A stretch of DNA of 64,000 nucleotides from contig NW_025064894.1 in assembly GCF_019112545.1 (NCBI RefSeq), positions 710,297 to 774,296 on the forward strand. The letters run 5' to 3'. Shown here piece by piece: positions 11,450 through 23,360 of this stretch (position 1 is its first letter; each line of letters starts with the position of its first letter). The translations under genes were made by a program, and so were the position numbers. The notes under the pieces were generated by a model. The model saw only the letters and a program-made list of their open reading frames with translations. It had not been told where the DNA came from and ran no database searches. The stretch is from Guyanagaster necrorhizus (lineage: Eukaryota; Basidiomycota; Agaricomycetes; Agaricales; Physalacriaceae).

Positions 11450-13260
11450 CTCTTAAGACTATCATCCTGATGAATTACTTCAGAGAGAGTTGATAGTCTC
11501 TGATAGTGTCATTAACATTTATGTGTCACTCATTGACTCACTGGTTTGATTCTGAGCTATACTCCTTTCAGCTAATAAAATAATCAACAGTCATCCTAGA
11601 GCCACTGCCTCAAGCATAAACTTTGCATGTCTTGTGATGAAGGATTTGATTGACTTTATAATGTTCTTTATATTTGACTAAAATAGGATCAGAGGATGGT
11701 GGTCATTCTTGGTTTGAAAATGTGAGTGTGATATATAAAGATAGAAGTGACTTATTGAAACAGAATGGATATGCTAGATTTCAGGCAGATGAAGACAATA
11801 AGTAGAGATGCCTACTTTAGTGAGAATTGGAAATAGTCCAGTATGCTTGTTGGCTAGCTTTCATTTAAGATGGAAAAAATAAAGATTGTTTGTGTCTAAT
11901 CAGACCTTATTATTAATAGAGTATTTATGTGCTGGGCATCAATATTTATTAGTTGTTGCCATAAATGCTGGCAGAATATTTCAAAGTCCAAATACAGATT
12001 GGCCTGGCAGCATCCATGGATCTTCACCATCACTATCACTGGCTGCCTATGACTTTGCTCTGCAGAATATGACAGATAGTCAGCACTAGTGAGTGCCCAG
12101 TGAGCTGATCCTAGTAATTCTGTAGGAGAACTTTTCACTCCAAGCCCCTATGCAGGAACCATACAGCTCTCTATCAACAACAGCAAGCGAAGCCAAGATG
12201 AAGAAACATGAAGAATTGGCCATCTTTCACATACAATACATTACTTTGACTTGGCACTGAATGAATGATCAAAGGGATATTGAAGAAAACAGGTGCCCAG
12301 TGAGATTATACTGTGCCTTCATAGCAGTGGCTGCCTTTTTGAGTGCTATATAAGTCTCAGTATGAATTGATGACATCAAGATTGCAAAGTCAGAGAATGC
12401 CAGGATCATAATATGATATTATTCAGATATGGCTATACAAAGATATCTGCTATAATTGACAAAAAATAGTATTTTGCCTATTGCAGAGTGAATTCAATTG
12501 TTATATTGGAACACTGCTAGAGCAAGCTATTTCATTCTGTCATTCTGTCAATAGTTAACAAACATTCTCAAATACTTTTTGATCTTCTGATTGACCTGCT
12601 CTGTCTGGCTGTCCATCTGAGGATGGTAGATTATGGAGATATTATTTCAAATGTTTAAGAGCTGGTAAAGGTCATCCAAGAATTTGGAGATGAATTATGA
12701 ACTTTGATCTGAGATAATGACTTGAAGCATATCATGTTTGGCATATACTTTGTCTCAAAGGATTTTGGTCCAACCTTCTAAGGTTAATTCTATTGAGCAC
12801 ACAATAGAGATAATCACTTTTGAGAAGTGATTGACAATGATGATGATGACATTATAGTCACTACAGTCTAATAGTCTGATAATCATATCAACTGAGATAT
12901 GAGTCTATGACTCAGTTGGCATCTCATTGAGGTGAAGTGGTGCTGCTTATACTTGAGTTGTTGGCTTAGTTTATTAACAAGTTTCACATTCCTTAATATA
13001 CTTCTCAATATTCTGTCTCATCTTTGGCCATCAATATTCTCATAGAACTAACTTTTTAATGTTTGTAATTTCCAGATGTTCTGTGGTGATATAATCATGA
13101 CACATAGTGATGATTTCTCCTCAAAAAAGTTGATCTTGGGGAATATAGATGCAGTTGTCATAGTAGATAAGGTCATTGACCTTAGTCATCCCTCAGGCAT
13201 GATTGACTGACAGTGCAATATACTAATTCTAAAGTCTCATCTTTCTTACCACACTTTTGA
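11450..13260 (-). pseudogene. E5 integrase and C-terminal chromodomain relic
   Basis: Minus-strand translation shows the Ty3 integrase order: a decayed HHCC zinc finger (about 13,000-13,150), a DDE core with SDHSSQFISKF-like block near 12,670-12,720, the HSQMDSQTEQVNQK-like block near 12,570-12,620, and the linker. The C-terminal segment (about 11,500-11,700) has the Y-x-V-D-Y-F core of a chromodomain. Integrase inserts the cDNA, and in chromoviruses the chromodomain steers it to heterochromatin. Stops interrupt every segment. Confidence 0.7.
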
Positions 13261-16150
13261 TCTGTTTATGAATCTCCTCCTCTGTTAGCATTATCATCAC
13301 CTGGAAATACTCAGGTTTTAACAATGTTACTCCATTATTGTCTTCTTTCTCCTGATCATAATCTATGCATCTACTCAATAGGTCTGCCTTTTTGTTTGCT
13401 GCTCCAGCTTTGTGGTGCAAAGTGTATTGGTACTCTGATAGCTCTGTTACCTGATATGCCTATCATCAATTAAGCTTCTGTAGTAGTCAGAAGTATCAGA
13501 GATTCTGATAGTCCATCTATATTTTGAAGGTCTGGAGTGTGCCAATGAGATAATGCTGCCACTCAGCCAGAGCAAGCATGATTGCTAAGAGCTTCTTGTT
13601 GTATATCTCATAGTTTTAATTGGTTATAGTTAGAGCCTTTGATAGAAAGATAACTGGTTACCACTTCTTGTTTTGTTTTTGAGATAGGATAGCCCCTATC
13701 ACTCCCTCACTTGAATCAGCTTCTATGTGGAACCTCCTCTTCTTTGTCAGTACTACTAATATAATATCTTCCACCAGTTGTTGCTTCAAGTCTTCAAATG
13801 CAGCCTGCTGGAGAGGGCTCTATGCTCATAGCATGTTGCTAATGAATTGAGTTATAGATTAAACAACCTTACTATAATCCTATATAAACTGCTAATAAAA
13901 GTTAGCAAAGTCTAAGAATGATTAAAGCTTCTTCTTCTTGATTAGCATCAGCTATTCTGTCACTTCTGCCATCTTCACCAGGTTCATCTTGATATTTCTC
14001 TTGCTGATTATGACTCTCAGATATTCTATTTCCAGAATCTTGAATTTGCATTTTTTAGCCTTCAGAAACAACTTATGTTTTCACATAAGTTCCAATACTC
14101 ATCAGACTAGATGTCAGTGTTCATTTTAATTCTTTGACATGATGAGAATATCATCCAAGTATATAGTGACCTTTCTGATGGCAATGAGATTCTTAAAGAT
14201 GTCATTCATCATCTACTGAAATGTTGCCAGAGAATTGATCAATCTGAAGAACATAATCATGAGCTTGAAGAGCCTTTAATTAGTTCAAAATGCTGCTGAT
14301 AAGCCTCTAGGCTCTGTGCACTCTAAAATTATGAGTATCAATAAGTATTTTTGACTTCTACTCTTAAGTGAGCTTTCAGTAAACCAATCATTTTAGGTTC
14401 AATGACAGTAATTTTGTCAAGAACTATCCATTATTTACAGACATCTTCTTGTGCATAAAGATTTTATATTATATGCAAACTTTTCTTTTGTCTGTGAACT
14501 TTTCTTAACCTTGTGAACTTTTTCCATTAACTTTTATGATACATGAACTTTTGATTCTAATAAGCACTATAGGCCTCACCAGGCACTCCAATATCTGATC
14601 ATATAAGACATACATTATTATTAGTATACATGTGGCATCTTAATATAACCCACAAAGTCCATTATGACATGTATACAAGGCTGGCTGTAGATGTCTAAGC
14701 TTTTACAGCTAGCATATGAAAGAGTAATAGGCTGCAGAGGACTAACCATGTATTTGGTTAGATATTCATAAGGAATATTAGAAGAGCTAGCATACCATTG
14801 GCTACATAAACTTTTAAATATGCTAAATTTACTAAAAGCCTTACAGCCTCAAAGACTTTGTATAATAAAAAGTTCACTATGCTCATTAAGCTAATACTGC
14901 TATTACAAAAGCTGTTTTAAATGTCACATACTTGATATTAGTAAAAAGATAGTATAAGTAGAATGAATGAAAACAAGTGATATGGAGACTACTTGACACC
15001 TATACCAAACTGTACACCAAGTACAATCCCCTCCAATAGAACCAGTTATGCAGGCTGCATATAGGTCAATACTCTTCAATTGAGAGCACTATAGCATTTC
15101 AACAACCTTAAGCTCTATCTGAAGGCTTGCATGCAATGCTAGCAAACTTATTGATTCATGAAATATTGACTTGTCTTGCTTCATTTCCAAAAACACAAAA
15201 GGAATTTGCTGTCTATGAATGTCATTATCACACTTTCTAGACTTAACAAAAGAACTTAAAGGGTAACTAAACAACACTAATGATTTTTCTAGGCCTCACT
15301 AGGACTGCATATAAGATTCTGGCATTAAAAGTTTGTGCCATATATAGGTTACACCACTCAATATTCAGACTCTTACATGATATTCTTGTTATAGGAAAAT
15401 TTGCATATATGCTGTGAGTCACTATAAAATAATTCAGAGTCTCAGCTACTCTTTGCTACATCTTCTTTGGAGATTAGTCATTATATGGAGGTACATAACT
15501 AGATTTGCTTGAACCAGCCTTCAGATTCTATGCCTTGGTTTTATTTAGCAAAATGAGTTTTGTGTTTTTTGTCTGCAGAGAGTTTAGACAAACAATTTCT
15601 GGTTTATTGCTGCCTTCCATTCATCTCCTTCTTTGATCTGAATATTATTGTATCTCTATCTGATATTCAGTTTCAAATAATATTGTGCTTCTCACAGCTT
15701 GTCCATTAATTCAAATATCAATGGGAGAGGGTAATAATTCTTGATTGTCATCTCATTGAGTCTTCAATAGTCCTGTACTGGTCAAAGCTTCTCATCCTTC
15801 TTTTTGATAAAAAAAAAGGGTGAAAACATAGAGGATTTTCATAGTCAGATTCATTTGCTTGATAAGTTTTTGTCCAGAAACTTGTCAAGTTCCTGTTGTT
15901 CCAGCTAGCTGAGAGGGTACACCTTGCAGTCCAGATTGGTGTTAGCATTAGAGATCAGCTCAATTGCATAATTCCACAGCTTTGGTTCTGGTAGTTCATT
16001 GAAGTTTTTCTTATTGAACAAGTCTTGAAAGTCATGCACCCATTTAAGTACTATCTCCTCAAATGATTTAACCTCCTTCTCAGCATTGGCTTTTACCACC
16101 AAGTTGTTGGTGTAATGTATGGCCAGAATGTGGATTGCCTGTTCCATATT
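13261..16150 (-). pseudogene. E5 reverse transcriptase and RNase H relic, split by R4
   Basis: Read on the minus strand, the N-terminal linker is at 15,905-16,147 (DFQDLFNKKNFNELPEPKLW, ending CKVYPLS). The fingers and palm lie at 15,609-15,900 and 13,930-14,296, and RNase H at about 13,261-13,700. The catalytic motif YLDD is intact (TAC TTG GAT GAT, 14,150-14,161). The 1,312-bp R4 insertion sits at 14,297-15,608, and the host reading resumes exactly when it and one TSD copy are removed. Frameshifts and stops are present elsewhere. Confidence 0.75.
14297..15608. mobile_element. R4: 1.3-kb insertion in E5 reverse transcriptase
   Basis: The insert is bounded by GCTGC (14,292-14,296 and 15,609-15,613). 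Paralogous elements read straight across this site (AATGCTGC then TTCCACTCATC). Its ends form short inverted termini GATAAGCC and, from the other end, AATAAACC, differing by G/A transitions. A set of GTGAACTTTT-like units lies at 14,480-14,560. A pair of AGGCCTCAC words lies at about 14,572 and 15,293. No coding sequence and no second copy were seen in this window. It may be a non-autonomous TIR transposon or a solo LTR. Confidence 0.65.
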
Positions 16151-16800
16151 GATAGCGAGAATTGTCTTACCATCCTCTATCTTCTCATCCCACCTATCCT
16201 CTGGGTCTTTATTTAGTAGTTTAAATGTAGTTTTGTAACATTAGCAGCATATGAAATTGATTTGTCTGATTTTCCAATTAATTAGTGGATTGTAGCAGAT
16301 AAGCTAGTCATAGCTGAGAAAGACTTTCTTGATCCCAAGGTCCATCACTGCTAAGTTAATTTGCTCTGCATAATCCCCAATAGTCAGATAGAGTTCCACA
16401 AACTCTGTAATTAAGCTGACTTGGTTCTTCATTCTATCTGCATTGTACACTAGAATTGGAGCAGCTGTGGCTCATATTAGAAGGTTGTGCTTGATGACAA
16501 AGGCATGGTTAATTGAGTTCCCTATGCAGCTGCTGTCAATCAGAGATGTGATAGTATATGTTGGTGAGGGTCTTGATCTAAACCTTTGTTGTTAGATCCC
16601 TTCTGGCAGTCTTTTGTTGCCAGATATACTTTTTCACCTCTTTTAGTTCATTTAATCACTCCAGGGCTTAGCATCTTTCTGTTACCCTTATCTCTTCTAC
16701 TATTTTGTCAATGACTTCTTCAGTCTGAGTTTGATGTACTCAGTTCTTGAGTACAGCTTTTGCCTCAGATCCTGTTTTGACATCTTTGATGGCTCACCAT
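16151..16800 (-). pseudogene. E5 protease region relic
   Basis: Near 16,510-16,560 the minus strand reads SLIDSSCIGNSINHAFV, the retropepsin active-site loop with DS(G) changed to DSS. This matches the DSG-C-x-G-S-S-I-N/D context of the paralogs. The flanking linker toward Gag (16,560-16,800) is broken. Retropepsin cleaves the Gag-Pol polyprotein. Confidence 0.6.
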
Positions 16801-17032
16801 GTCTATTCAGTATTAAAGAGCTTTAGCCAGCCAGTGAGGGTTGCTCCCTCTGTTTGGCCTGGAGGTATTTGAGCTTTAGTTGTTAGTAATTCCTTTGGTG
16901 GCATTGTTGTAGTTGTAAAACAGAGTATATTCAAATGCATATAAATAGAGGTAACTACAGAGGGTATATAAGTCTGTTTAGCAGCTACATGTAACACACT
17001 ATGAAGTTCATCAGCTGACTGAGTGAAATCAT

Positions 17033-18754
17033 TCACTTGTCAGCCCTATTTTTTACTTTCTCAACCTTTATATTCTTTCCAAGTTCTTCTAATCCATCAG
17101 CTTCCTTCTGCAGCTCAGAAATCTGCATCTGTATGTCTTCTTGAATGCATTTCTTCTTTAGGCAGTTCCTCAAAAGGTGTCTTTTCTCTCCACAGTTGAA
17201 ACACTTGCCCTTTTTCTTCATCCAAACTATATCTATCAACTTTCTGGAGCCTATATAGGTTGTTCTGGTTGAGATCTTCTGCATAGAATAGAAAGAGGTA
17301 CTGCTTATCTTAGATGATGTCAATGTAGTAGTTCTCTTGTGACTGTCTCTCAGCTTTTTGTCATTTGGCTGATTTCTAGTCACTATCTTCTGCTATTGTC
17401 TTTTCTGGTTCATAATTGTGATCCTCTCTTTCCACTTGTCATATCTTTTTAGAATATTATACCTAATGTCCAAAATCATCTTTGTATAGAAAAACAGCAC
17501 CCCAAGCTTCAGAGCTTCAACTATTTGTCCATTCTTATTGATATCATCATATACACCTGCTAACTTGGTGAGTCTTTCAAGTTTATTAAAGTACTTGCTG
17601 ACCATCTTGTCACTCATGCAGTAGTCCTTCATCTTCTTCTTGTAGACTTTCTGAATGGCTAGATTCATAAACTTTTCACACACCACTTCTTTAAATCATT
17701 CTCAGGATGACAGTCAATGCTGTCTGTCTCTAGATTGTGAAATACAGTTTGGCAAGTTGTAGGGTCTACTATTTCTTTGCCTTATCCTCAAAGTAGGACA
17801 TGGCAAAGGCAACCTGATACATATCATCAGTCATATAGGCAGAGTAAATCTGAAAATAGATCTTGCAATTAGTAAGAAACCTATCAATATCATCAGACTG
17901 TCCTTTGAAGGAGCAGGGCTTTTGGACAAGATTGGATTTGCACTGAATTAAAGTCATATTAGCTGCTAAGGGCAGTATTGGGTTTGGATAGTCTTTGAAT
18001 GATAAATTGTAGGTTTTGCATAGTGCTGCTAAGAAAAAATAGAGGGAGTCATTATCTATAATGAGGCTTTCAGTTTTTGTGAGCTTGTCATATACAATGT
18101 GTCTATCAACAATCTTGAAGTCTAATCTGATAATTTCAGTCTTTCTTTTGCAGGTGGCTATCCAGTGAATAGTCATATTTTTTAGTTTCAAGATGTCAAT
18201 AGCCAGAGTGATGTTGCTGATTGGGATCTAGAGAAAGAAGGTCAGAATGCTGATGAGAATGATTATACTGAGGGCAGAGTACAAATGACTGGCGATAGAG
18301 TTGTTTGGGCTAGAGGTGCTATATACATGGCTTATGGTGGCTATACAGGTGAAGTCTGTGGCATTGGACAGACTTCATATCAGAGTTGATATGCTGATAG
18401 TTTGGCTATTGGGTCCTTAGAATAGGCTCTATTATATATATAGATAGCTTGTTTGGTTGCACAATACTGTAAAATATCAAATTTTTCTTGATCATCTGCA
18501 GTTAAATACTTCTCACTCAAAAGTGTCACCCTTTATGTGATATCCTCCTGAATCTCTATAATGTGTTCTCTGTAGATTTGATTAAACTCTCTCTTCTATT
18601 TCTGACATATCTCTGCATTAAGCCACTCCTCATTAGTTTCTTTATCCTCAATGGAAGGTCCTATGACTGCAGAGAATTTGGTCACCTTCACTATTGCTGA
18701 TGATTTTTTCTTAATTGCTGGAGCCAGAGTCAATAGGCTGAGAAGAGGGCCCAA
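17033..18754 (-). pseudogene. E5 Gag capsid and CCHC zinc knuckle relic
   Basis: Minus-strand segments at 17,769-18,191, 17,393-17,686 and 17,033-17,383 give a Ty3 Gag capsid: DDIDRFLTNCKIYFQIYSAY near 17,880, and FNKLERLTKLAGVYDD near 17,560. They end in the knuckle CFNCGEKRHLLRNC (17,162-17,203, CX2CX4HX4C). The order and spacing match E2-E4. The N-terminal ORF1 extension seen in E3 is cut off at 18,755. Confidence 0.75.
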
Positions 18755-20639
18755 TGACACACTCTCTCCATGTTCAGATATGTAAATTTGTGAAATTTGA
18801 GGATACAGGGACTATATTCCAGTCCACTAAGCATGTAACTGAAAATAGAGCTAGAGCACAAAGAAATACAGCTATTATGATACTAAACTGAAGTCACAAT
18901 GAGTAAAGTGTATAGCCTAGTGATAGACTAATACCAGAGAGGTTAGACTGCTCAGAAGGTCTCAGCACTTGGCCCTAAACATGCTAAAAATAAAAAGAGT
19001 ATGATCAAAATATGATCAGCAATTCTGATCATATTGATCAAGAATGCACAGCCATTGATGTACTGATGGAACACACTTTAGAACAGAAAACTGAGATCTA
19101 AAGAAAGGTATCAGAATAACTGAGTGTTGAACAGAGAAATAGAATGATGACAACAAGTAATAAATAGAGAAATACTACCAAAGGATGAATAGCATGCATA
19201 ATGCTCAGAGACTTGCATATGTATGTACAGTGTCTTAGCATGCATAATACAGCAAAGGACATCACATCATAGTGAGGTATGACACATATCCATTAGGTGG
19301 ATTAATTGATGCATGCCAGACCAGAAGTGGTGCATACTGTGAGTCAGATGGAATGTCTGGATGCCAAGAAAGAGAGCATAGTCATTATGGCTGACTACAG
19401 ACATGAGAGATAACTTTGGAGGACCTGGAACATTCCTCTAGTGTCAGAATGCTTCACCAGAGAAATAAAAAAGCAAGCAGATCTGGCTAAGCCAGCTAAC
19501 TGATGTCAGCTAGCAAGAGAACAGTGGGCACAGTCCTGGCCTGAAACAGAATAAGCATATGAATAATATCTATAAGATCCAGGAAGGAGTCTCACACTTT
19601 GAAGATACTATAATAGGATTATATCAGTAAGTACTATAGTAGAGTATTTAAATACTGCATTGTATAAGTAGAATACAAGTTTCCAACCTCTCACAGTTGT
19701 GGTGTATTGGGCACAGAAAGCCTTACACCCTAGCTCTGGGTTTATGTTTGTAACTTCAGATGAGAGAATAAGCTTATTATTGATATTATTGAGAGAGATT
19801 TGAGAACTAAGTGAGGCACAAAAGCTTGTGAGAGACTTGAGTCCAAATTGATAAAAGGTTTTGGATTGCACTCTAATCTGAGAATAAGAGAGTAGTGTCT
19901 GAAGGGTATCATCTTGAGTTTTTGAGGTATTTGTGATGCACAGCACTACATATGGCAGAGGTTTGAGCCCTTTGGCTTGATTAGTGTGTGCTTTTTGGTT
20001 ATTTCCACAGGTTAGCAGAGGTTCAAACCCTTTGGCCTGTGGATAGGGTTATTTGTGGTATTTCTATAGATTGGCAGAGATTCAAACTCTTTGGATCTGT
20101 TGGACAGCATTTATTATATTTTGTGTCTCTGGATTGCATAGGTTTGAATATTGTGAGTCCATAATCAGTTTGGAAGCTTGTGTACAGAGATCTGAGCTCT
20201 TTGACACTGGTGGATGTGTTTGTCATTGGTTTCTGCTTAGAGTGCTAAGCTTTGAATTGTGTATTATATGTGTTAGGGATTTTAATTTGATCTGAGCTGT
20301 GCTTAGAACCTTTTGAGAGTTTTATGAGAGTGTTTCAACACATTATATTGAGCTACAGTATCTTTGCCTTGAGACCTGACAGCATTCATTGCCATCTCTT
20401 GTTTTGATAAAATGAAAAGCTTTGAGACTTAGAGAGATCTAGGACTGTTGTATGTGCACTATTGCTATTCACATGCAGTAGATTCATTGAAGAAGACAAT
20501 TGTACTTGCTATAGCTACTCTATCACATTATAATCCCTTTATGAACTAAGAGTATTGTGTGTATATTAGTGTGAGTGTAATCAGTGGATAACTCTCTGCT
20601 GTATCTATTTTCATCTTGTGCATATACAAAACCTCTTCA
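18755..20639 (-). repeat. R2 dispersed repeat, copy B (expanded)
   Basis: Full-length minus-strand R2 from TGAAGAGG (at 20,639) to GTGTGTCA (at 18,755), 1,885 bp against 1,748 bp in copy A. The extra length is explained by additional minisatellite units at about 19,955-20,105. The left flank is E5 Gag and the right flank a plus-strand integrase. No TSD is visible, so this is not a simple insertion in one target. Confidence 0.8.
19955..20105. repeat. Minisatellite inside R2 copy B
   Basis: Three tandem units, each beginning GCAGAG(G/A)TT(T/C) and containing (A/G)A(C/G)(C/T)CTTTGG, spaced roughly 55-75 bp. Copies A and C carry about one unit and fragment E two, so the unit number varies between copies. 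Confidence 0.6.
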
Positions 20640-21597
20640 ATGCTAAGTACAGCATGCCACAAGTAGTCATCTTAGATTAGGACCTCTAGTTCATTTCAAG
20701 ATTCATAACAGACCTTTATTAACTTTTCCAGATTTGGAGTAATATGTCAATAGCCTATCATCACCAGACCAACAGGCAGATAGAATGAGTCAACTAGAAG
20801 ATAGAAAAGTACCTGTGAATGTTCATCAACTATCATCAGAATGATTGAACTGAGTGGCTCATGCTTTCTGCATTCCAACACAACAACAGAGTACACTCAG
20901 CCATGAGAAAGTCCTCTTTCTTTGTCAACTATAGATAACACCCTCAAGTGATGGTGTCAAACTGACAAAAAATCCACACCTCAGCATCATGATCTTTCAT
21001 GGAACAAATGATACAGATTCATCAGAAAACCTATACAGTTGCTCAAAAAGATAACAGCAGCCATAAAAATCCAATATAACAAATACTGCCAATTGGCTAA
21101 AGAGTATACAATGAGAGACAAAGTCTGGCTCAATACCCTTAACCTTCATCTCTCTTGTTCCAAATGAAAACTCACCAACAAGCATACTGGCCCTTTCATG
21201 ATACTGACCAAAGTCAGCATTGCTGTCTACAAACTTAAACTCTCTGATGGCTGGCAGATACACTCAGTTTTTAATGAATCTCTCTTATCACTCTACACAC
21301 TATCTGCCTTTTCAAATCAGGAAACACCACCACCATCAAAAGCTACATTGATCAATAGTGAGGAGCAATATGAAGTTGAAAAAATCTTATACCATCAACA
21401 CTATAAAGTCTATAGATGATGGAAACTAGAATCTACAACCATTATTGACTATTTGGTCAAATAGAAGAGATACAAGCACAAGTCTAATAAATAGGTCAAT
21501 GAGAAAAATATAAATGCAGACTGCACTCTCACTAATTATAAGATCTCAATATTCCAATTTATAGCTATTGAGATGATGATCTTAAAGAGAGAGGTAA
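20640..21597 (+). pseudogene. E11: Ty3 integrase/chromodomain fragment
   Basis: This plus-strand remnant of the same chromovirus family begins inside the integrase core (AKYSMPQVVI, the block before the second catalytic Asp). It continues through YHHQTNRQ (decayed YHxQTDGQ), HNNRVHSAM and the linker. It ends in a chromodomain (EEQYEVEKILYH near 21,360, then TTIIDYLVK). Stops are frequent. It is truncated on the left by R2 copy B. Downstream, its own 3' LTR starts at 21,598. Confidence 0.75.
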
Positions 21598-21795
21598 TAT
21601 TATGATTTTCATAGCTATCTTATGATTTTCTGGTTATCTTATCTTGTCACAAGCATCTTTCTTATAGTGCAGATGCCTATTACATCAGATTAGCTCAGAC
21701 CAATCACTATGACTATATCTGACAACTTATACTATTATACTATAACTCATAGACAATACCTCATCAATAGATGATATATATTGTTTCATGCATGG
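21598..21795 (+). repeat. E11 3' LTR, truncated
   Basis: The first 198 bp of a plus-strand family LTR, start TATTATGATTTTC (from TGTTATGATTTTC). The sequence switches to R2 copy C at 21,796 and the rest of the LTR does not reappear after it. Confidence 0.7.
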
Positions 21796-23360
21796 TGAAG
21801 AGGTTTTACATGCATACAAGATAAAAATAAATACAGCAGAGAGTTATTCACTGATCACACTTGCACCAACACATACACAATACTTTGTAGTTCATTGGAA
21901 GAATTATAATATGATAGAGTAGCTATAGCAAGTACAATTGTCTTCTCAAATGAATTCACTGTGTATGAATAGCAATAGCACAAGTATAACTGTTTTAGAT
22001 CTCTCTAAATCTCAATGCTTTTTATTTATAAAAACAAGAGATGACAACAAATGTTGCCAGGCCTCAAGGCAAAGAATACTATAGCTCAATACAATACATT
22101 GAAACACTCCCATAAAACTCTCAAAAAAATTCCAAGTACTACTCAGATTAACTCAAAATCTCTAACAAACACAATACACCACTCAAAGCTTTGTGCTCTA
22201 AGCAGAAACACTTTACAAACACATCTACAAGTGCTAAAGAGTTCAAACCTTTATGCACAAGTTTCCAAACTGATTGTAGACTCACAGGATTCAAACTTAT
22301 ATGATTCAGAGGCACAAAACACAATAAATGCTGTCTGACAAACCTTTTAGGTTTGAATCTCTGCTATTTGTAGCACCTCATATCACAAACACTTTAAAAA
22401 CTCAAGATAGTGCTCTTTAGACACTGCTCTTTTATTCCCAGGCTAGAGCACAATTCAAAACCTCTTATAAAATCAAATTCAAGTCTCTCACAAGCTTCTG
22501 CATCTTGCACAGTCCTCAAATCATTCTTAATGATATCAACAGTGGATTCATTCTCTCACTCAAAGTTACAAACACAAACTCAGAGCTGGAGTGTAAGACC
22601 TTCATGCTCAATACATTGCAACAGTGAGGAGTTGGAAACTTGTCTACTACTCTTGCAATATGGTACTTAAATAATCTACTACTGTACTTATTAAGAGACA
22701 TCAAATATAGTAGTTTCAATGCATGGAATTCTATTCCAGAGTCTCTGGCATATCATTCACACACATGTCACTGTCTGATATGCATATTCTACTCTGGGTT
22801 GGGACTGCCTTTTGTTTCTATGCAACCTGACATTGGTTAGCTCTGTTAATAGCCTGGTCACTGGTATCTTCACTTTCTTATCTCCCTAAAGCAATTAATC
22901 TATATACAAGAGTCATTCTAGACTTCTAGAATCATTTTTGGTCATTTTTTTCATTAAACCTTTTCATTTCTCAGCCAATCTCTTTAATATTCAGATTTAT
23001 CTCATTGTGCACTAATGCTCTGTTCTAGAACATGTCTTTTGATAATTTCATATTTATGCATTATTGATCAATGTGATGCAAAGTCATGCACAAAGCTCTG
23101 ATCATACTTTGATCATATGCTTTTTATTTTTAGTAAATCTTTCTGTATTTGTATTAGTGCAATTAGTATCAAATGCTGAGATGTCATGCATAGTATAGCC
23201 TTCTCTGATATCATTCTACTGTTGGTTCATATCTTCCATCTATTATCACTCAAACTAGCTGTCATATAAGTCTTATTTTACTATCTTCTAGTTATATTCT
23301 TTATTGCATATATAGTAGACTGTGATACAGTCAATGTATTGTCATAATTCACAAAACTGT
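21796..23360 (+). repeat. R2 dispersed repeat, copy C
   Basis: Plus-strand R2 from TGAAGAGG, matching copy A through CTCAAGGCAAAG, CACTGTCTGATATGCATATT and ATTGGTTAGCT blocks. The last roughly 50 bp are unrecognisable after about 23,360. It forms an inverted pair with copy B around E11. Confidence 0.75.

Larger units (their letters stand above)
10974..18754 (-). mobile_element. E5: 5'-truncated Ty3/Gypsy chromovirus
   Basis: This minus-strand element reads, in its own 5' to 3' order, Gag capsid, CCHC knuckle, protease, reverse transcriptase, RNase H, integrase, chromodomain and 3' LTR. The 5' LTR and ORF1 N-terminus are missing, because the sequence switches to R2 copy B at 18,755. Reverse transcriptase is split by insertion R4 (14,297-15,608). 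Many stops make it non-coding. It is the most diverged of the long Ty3 copies here, and the only one whose YLDD motif is intact. Confidence 0.85.

Noticed and set aside
22051..22338. 95-aa plus-strand open stretch, and similar ones at 50,870, 20,053 and 10,710
   Set aside because: All lie inside R2 copies, on either strand, and are not conserved as protein between copies.
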